DNA of 64,000 bases from Pseudomonas poae (lineage in GTDB: Bacteria > Pseudomonadota > Gammaproteobacteria > Pseudomonadales > Pseudomonadaceae), in NCBI RefSeq assembly GCF_001439785.1, contig NZ_JYLI01000017.1, positions 1 through 64,000 on the forward strand. Reading direction: 5' to 3'. Position numbers and translations under genes: made by a program. Under the pieces are notes generated by a model. That model had not been told where the DNA came from, ran no database searches, and worked only from the letters and a program-made list of their open reading frames with translations. Of the stretch, positions 61,891 to 64,000 are shown one piece after another (the stretch's first letter is position 1; each line of letters opens with the position of its first letter).

Positions 61891-63474
61891 TTGAGCGAAC
61901 TTCTCAACCGCCGCCTGGCTCTGCTCGGCAAGCGCGAACACCTCTCCCTGCTGGAGCAATGCTTGCACGGCATCGAGCGCGAATGCCTGCGGGTCACCGG
62001 TGAGGGTCGCCTGGCACAAACGCCGCACCCCGAAGCCCTGGGCGCCGCGCTGACCAACGAAATGATCACCACCGACTACTCGGAATCGCTGCTGGAGTTC
62101 ATCACCCCGGCCCTGCCCAACCCGGCCGATACCCTGAGCAGCCTGGACAGGATCCACCGCTTTGCCTACACCAAGCTCGGCAGCGAATACCTGTGGAGCC
62201 CGTCGATGCCCTGCCCGTTGCCGGCCGAGGAAGACATCCCGATTGCCTATTACGGCACTTCCAACATCGGACAGCTCAAGTACGTGTACCGCAAGGGCCT
62301 GGCGCTGCGTTACGGCAAGACCATGCAGTGCATCGCCGGCATTCACTACAACTTTTCCCTGCCGGAACAGCTGTGGCCGCTGCTCAAGGACACCGAAGGC
62401 TTCGTCGGGACCGAGCGTGACTATCAGTCCACGGCCTACATCGCGCTGATCCGCAACTTCCGCCGCTACAGTTGGCTGCTGATGTACCTCTTCGGTGCTT
62501 CGCCGGCCCTGGACGCCGGGTTCCTGCGCGGTCGCTCGCACCAGCTCGAAGTGCTGGACGCCGATACGCTGTACCTGCCCTACGCCACCAGCCTGCGCAT
62601 GAGCGACCTGGGTTACCAGAGCAACGCCCAGGCCGGCCTCACGCCGTGCTACAACGACCTGGCAAGCTACACCGATAGCCTGCGCCAGGCGGTAGCAACG
62701 CCCTACGCGCCGTACGTCGAAGTCGGCACGCACAAGGACGGTGAGTGGGTGCAGCTCAACACCAACATCCTGCAGATCGAAAACGAGTACTACTCCAACA
62801 TCCGCCCCAAGCGCGTGACCTACACCGGCGAACGGCCGATCCAGGCGCTGGTGGCCCGTGGCATCCAGTACATCGAAGTGCGCTGCCTGGACATTAACCC
62901 GTTCCTGCCCATGGGCATCGACCTGCCGGAGTCGCGCTTTCTCGACGCGTTCCTGCTGTATTGCGCACTCAACGACAGCCCGCTGTTCGCCAACAATGAA
63001 TGCGGCAACGCCAGCGCCAACTTCCTCAGCGTGGTCAAGGAAGGCCGTCGTCCGGGCCTGGAGTTGCAGCGCGACGGCGCGGCGGTGGACATGAAGCAAT
63101 GGGCCACCGAGCTGCTGGAGCAGATTGCGCCACTGGCCGCCCTGCTCGACGAGAGCCACGGCATCAGCGAACACAGCCAGGCTCTGGACGCCCAATTGGC
63201 AAAAATCCAGGACCCGTCGCTGACCCCGTCGGCCCAGGTACTGGCAGCAATGGCCGAGCGCAAAGAGAGCTTCGCGCAGTTCTCCCTGCACCAGAGCCAG
63301 CTGCATGCCGAGTATTTCCGCAAGGATCCGCTGGCAACTGACGAACAGGCGCACTTTGAAGAGCTGGCGCGCAAGTCGCTGGCGCAACAGGCGGAGCTGG
63401 AGCAAACCGAAGTGGGCGACTTTGATGTGTTCGTCGGGTCGTATCAGGCGAGCATCCTGGCCATCAGCAACTGA
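61891..63474 (+). CDS. gshA: Glutamate-cysteine ligase
   Basis: GshA makes gamma-glutamylcysteine, the first and limiting step of glutathione synthesis. I chose TTG 61891 ([13 protein letters not shown]) because GAAGGA lies seven bases upstream, giving 527 residues; a GTG at 61876 would add five residues but has no ribosome site. Family motifs include [31 protein letters not shown] and [14 protein letters not shown]. It is a single-gene unit next to tex, as in other fluorescent pseudomonads. Confidence 0.95.
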   Translation: MSELLNRRLALLGKREHLSLLEQCLHGIERECLRVTGEGRLAQTPHPEALGAALTNEMITTDYSESLLEFITPALPNPADTLSSLDRIHRFAYTKLGSEYLWSPSMPCPLPAEEDIPIAYYGTSNIGQLKYVYRKGLALRYGKTMQCIAGIHYNFSLPEQLWPLLKDTEGFVGTERDYQSTAYIALIRNFRRYSWLLMYLFGASPALDAGFLRGRSHQLEVLDADTLYLPYATSLRMSDLGYQSNAQAGLTPCYNDLASYTDSLRQAVATPYAPYVEVGTHKDGEWVQLNTNILQIENEYYSNIRPKRVTYTGERPIQALVARGIQYIEVRCLDINPFLPMGIDLPESRFLDAFLLYCALNDSPLFANNECGNASANFLSVVKEGRRPGLELQRDGAAVDMKQWATELLEQIAPLAALLDESHGISEHSQALDAQLAKIQDPSLTPSAQVLAAMAERKESFAQFSLHQSQLHAEYFRKDPLATDEQAHFEELARKSLAQQAELEQTEVGDFDVFVGSYQASILAISN

Positions 63475-63542
63475 ACAAAGGCTGACCTGGCTATAAGTGC
63501 GGAAGAGGGCTTGCCACAACAAGCCCGATTCCCACCCTCAGC

Positions 63543-64000
63543 TTACTCAGCGCTGGACGGCTTCTCCCACAGGTTGATCCCGCCCTCCTGCGCAAACCGA
63601 TCGATCTGCGCCAGTTCCTCCTTGCTGAAACTCAGATTCTTCAATGCCCCGACGTTCTCGATGATCTGCTCCGGCCGGCTCGCGCCGATCAGCGCGCTGG
63701 TCACCCGTGGGTCACGTAACGTCCAGGCCAGCGCCAGTTGGGCCAGGCTCTGGCCGCGACGCTGGGCGATTTCGTTTAGGGCGCGCACGTGGGCGAGGTT
63801 GGCTTCGGACAGGTGACCAGCCTGCAGCGAACCACCGCCCGGACGGTTGACCCGCGCGTCGGCCGGCACGCCGTTGAGGTACTTGTCGGTGAGCAGGCCC
63901 TGGGCCAGCGGGGTGAACGCGATCACGCCGACGCCGAGTTCATCGGTGGTGTCGAGCAGGTCTTTCTCCACCCAGCGATTGAGCAGGTTGTAGGCCGGCT
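63543..64000 (-). CDS. Aldo-keto reductase, C-terminal part (gene continues past the window edge)
   Basis: The frame enters from the right edge with PAYNLLNRWVEKDLLDT and ends ...RFAQEGGINLWEKPSSAE. It shows the aldo-keto reductase C-terminal motifs GVGVIAFTPLAQGLLTDKYL and ALIGASRPEQIIENVGALKN, which bind NADPH. The pattern is that of the YghZ/MgrA group that reduces L-glyceraldehyde 3-phosphate and methylglyoxal. The catalytic half with Asp, Tyr, Lys and His lies outside the window. Confidence 0.9.
   Translation of the reverse strand, partial: PAYNLLNRWVEKDLLDTTDELGVGVIAFTPLAQGLLTDKYLNGVPADARVNRPGGGSLQAGHLSEANLAHVRALNEIAQRRGQSLAQLALAWTLRDPRVTSALIGASRPEQIIENVGALKNLSFSKEELAQIDRFAQEGGINLWEKPSSAE

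Overview
The window is a stretch of a Pseudomonas chromosome, most likely of the P. fluorescens group. Three things point there: a LapA-type adhesin beside its LapEBC-type type I secretion system, a rimA-rimB-rimK operon in which RimA is an EAL protein, and a gene order (pckA, hslO, hslR, rimABK, envZ/ompR, tex, gshA) typical of fluorescent pseudomonads. REP-type palindromes built on GTGGGAG...CTCCCAC, scattered between genes, fit the same genus. The species is an inference.

Layout. 1-8206: the N-terminal part of a giant adhesin gene on the minus strand, divergent from an outer-membrane factor, ABC exporter and adaptor operon. 8326-8401: tRNA-Thr(TGT). 8357-23705: a 15.3 kb integrative element inserted in the 3' end of that tRNA. 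It has a tyrosine integrase at its right end, an AlpA-like regulator and a tightly overlapping minus-strand operon (winged-HTH protein, Rha-like protein, Ash/Icd-like ORF, four small unknowns, Toprim primase, DUF927 primase-helicase). Next come cargo genes (an unknown beta-sandwich protein, two small membrane proteins, an EACC1-like protein, an HNH nuclease-like protein), and finally a left end with few genes and many short repeats. I see no capsid, portal, terminase, conjugation or transposase gene, so it resembles a P4-like phage satellite or integrative island, not a prophage or ICE.

24187-64000: ordinary core genome. It holds a CHASE2/SH3-like/M48 peptidase operon, an OprD porin, aguA, the dTDP-L-rhamnose genes rfbBACD, the dctB-dctD two-component system, a thioesterase, cysQ-nudE, yrfG, a BON-LysM protein, a LysR regulator with fdhD and an FdhF/YdeP-like oxidoreductase, a glycine-zipper protein, a thioesterase with recQ, a yhfG-fic toxin-antitoxin pair, a DUF1493 gene, pckA, hslO, a PAP2 phosphatase, hslR, rimABK, envZ-ompR, tex, gshA and the end of an aldo-keto reductase gene.

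The part most likely to hold undescribed biology is the island. Its non-coding DNA is built from short words repeated two or three times at 9-13 bp spacing, and the word changes from cluster to cluster (9.6-11.3 kb). A dense cluster of twelve GTTGCC/GGCAAC words lies next to the primase-helicase gene and is a candidate replication origin. A three-gene cassette with an EACC1-like protein and two membrane proteins sits between 30-bp direct repeats and may be a defence or conflict module. A parS-like dyad, paired hairpins between alpA and the integrase gene, and a terminator-like hairpin inside the leader operon are further unexplained signals.
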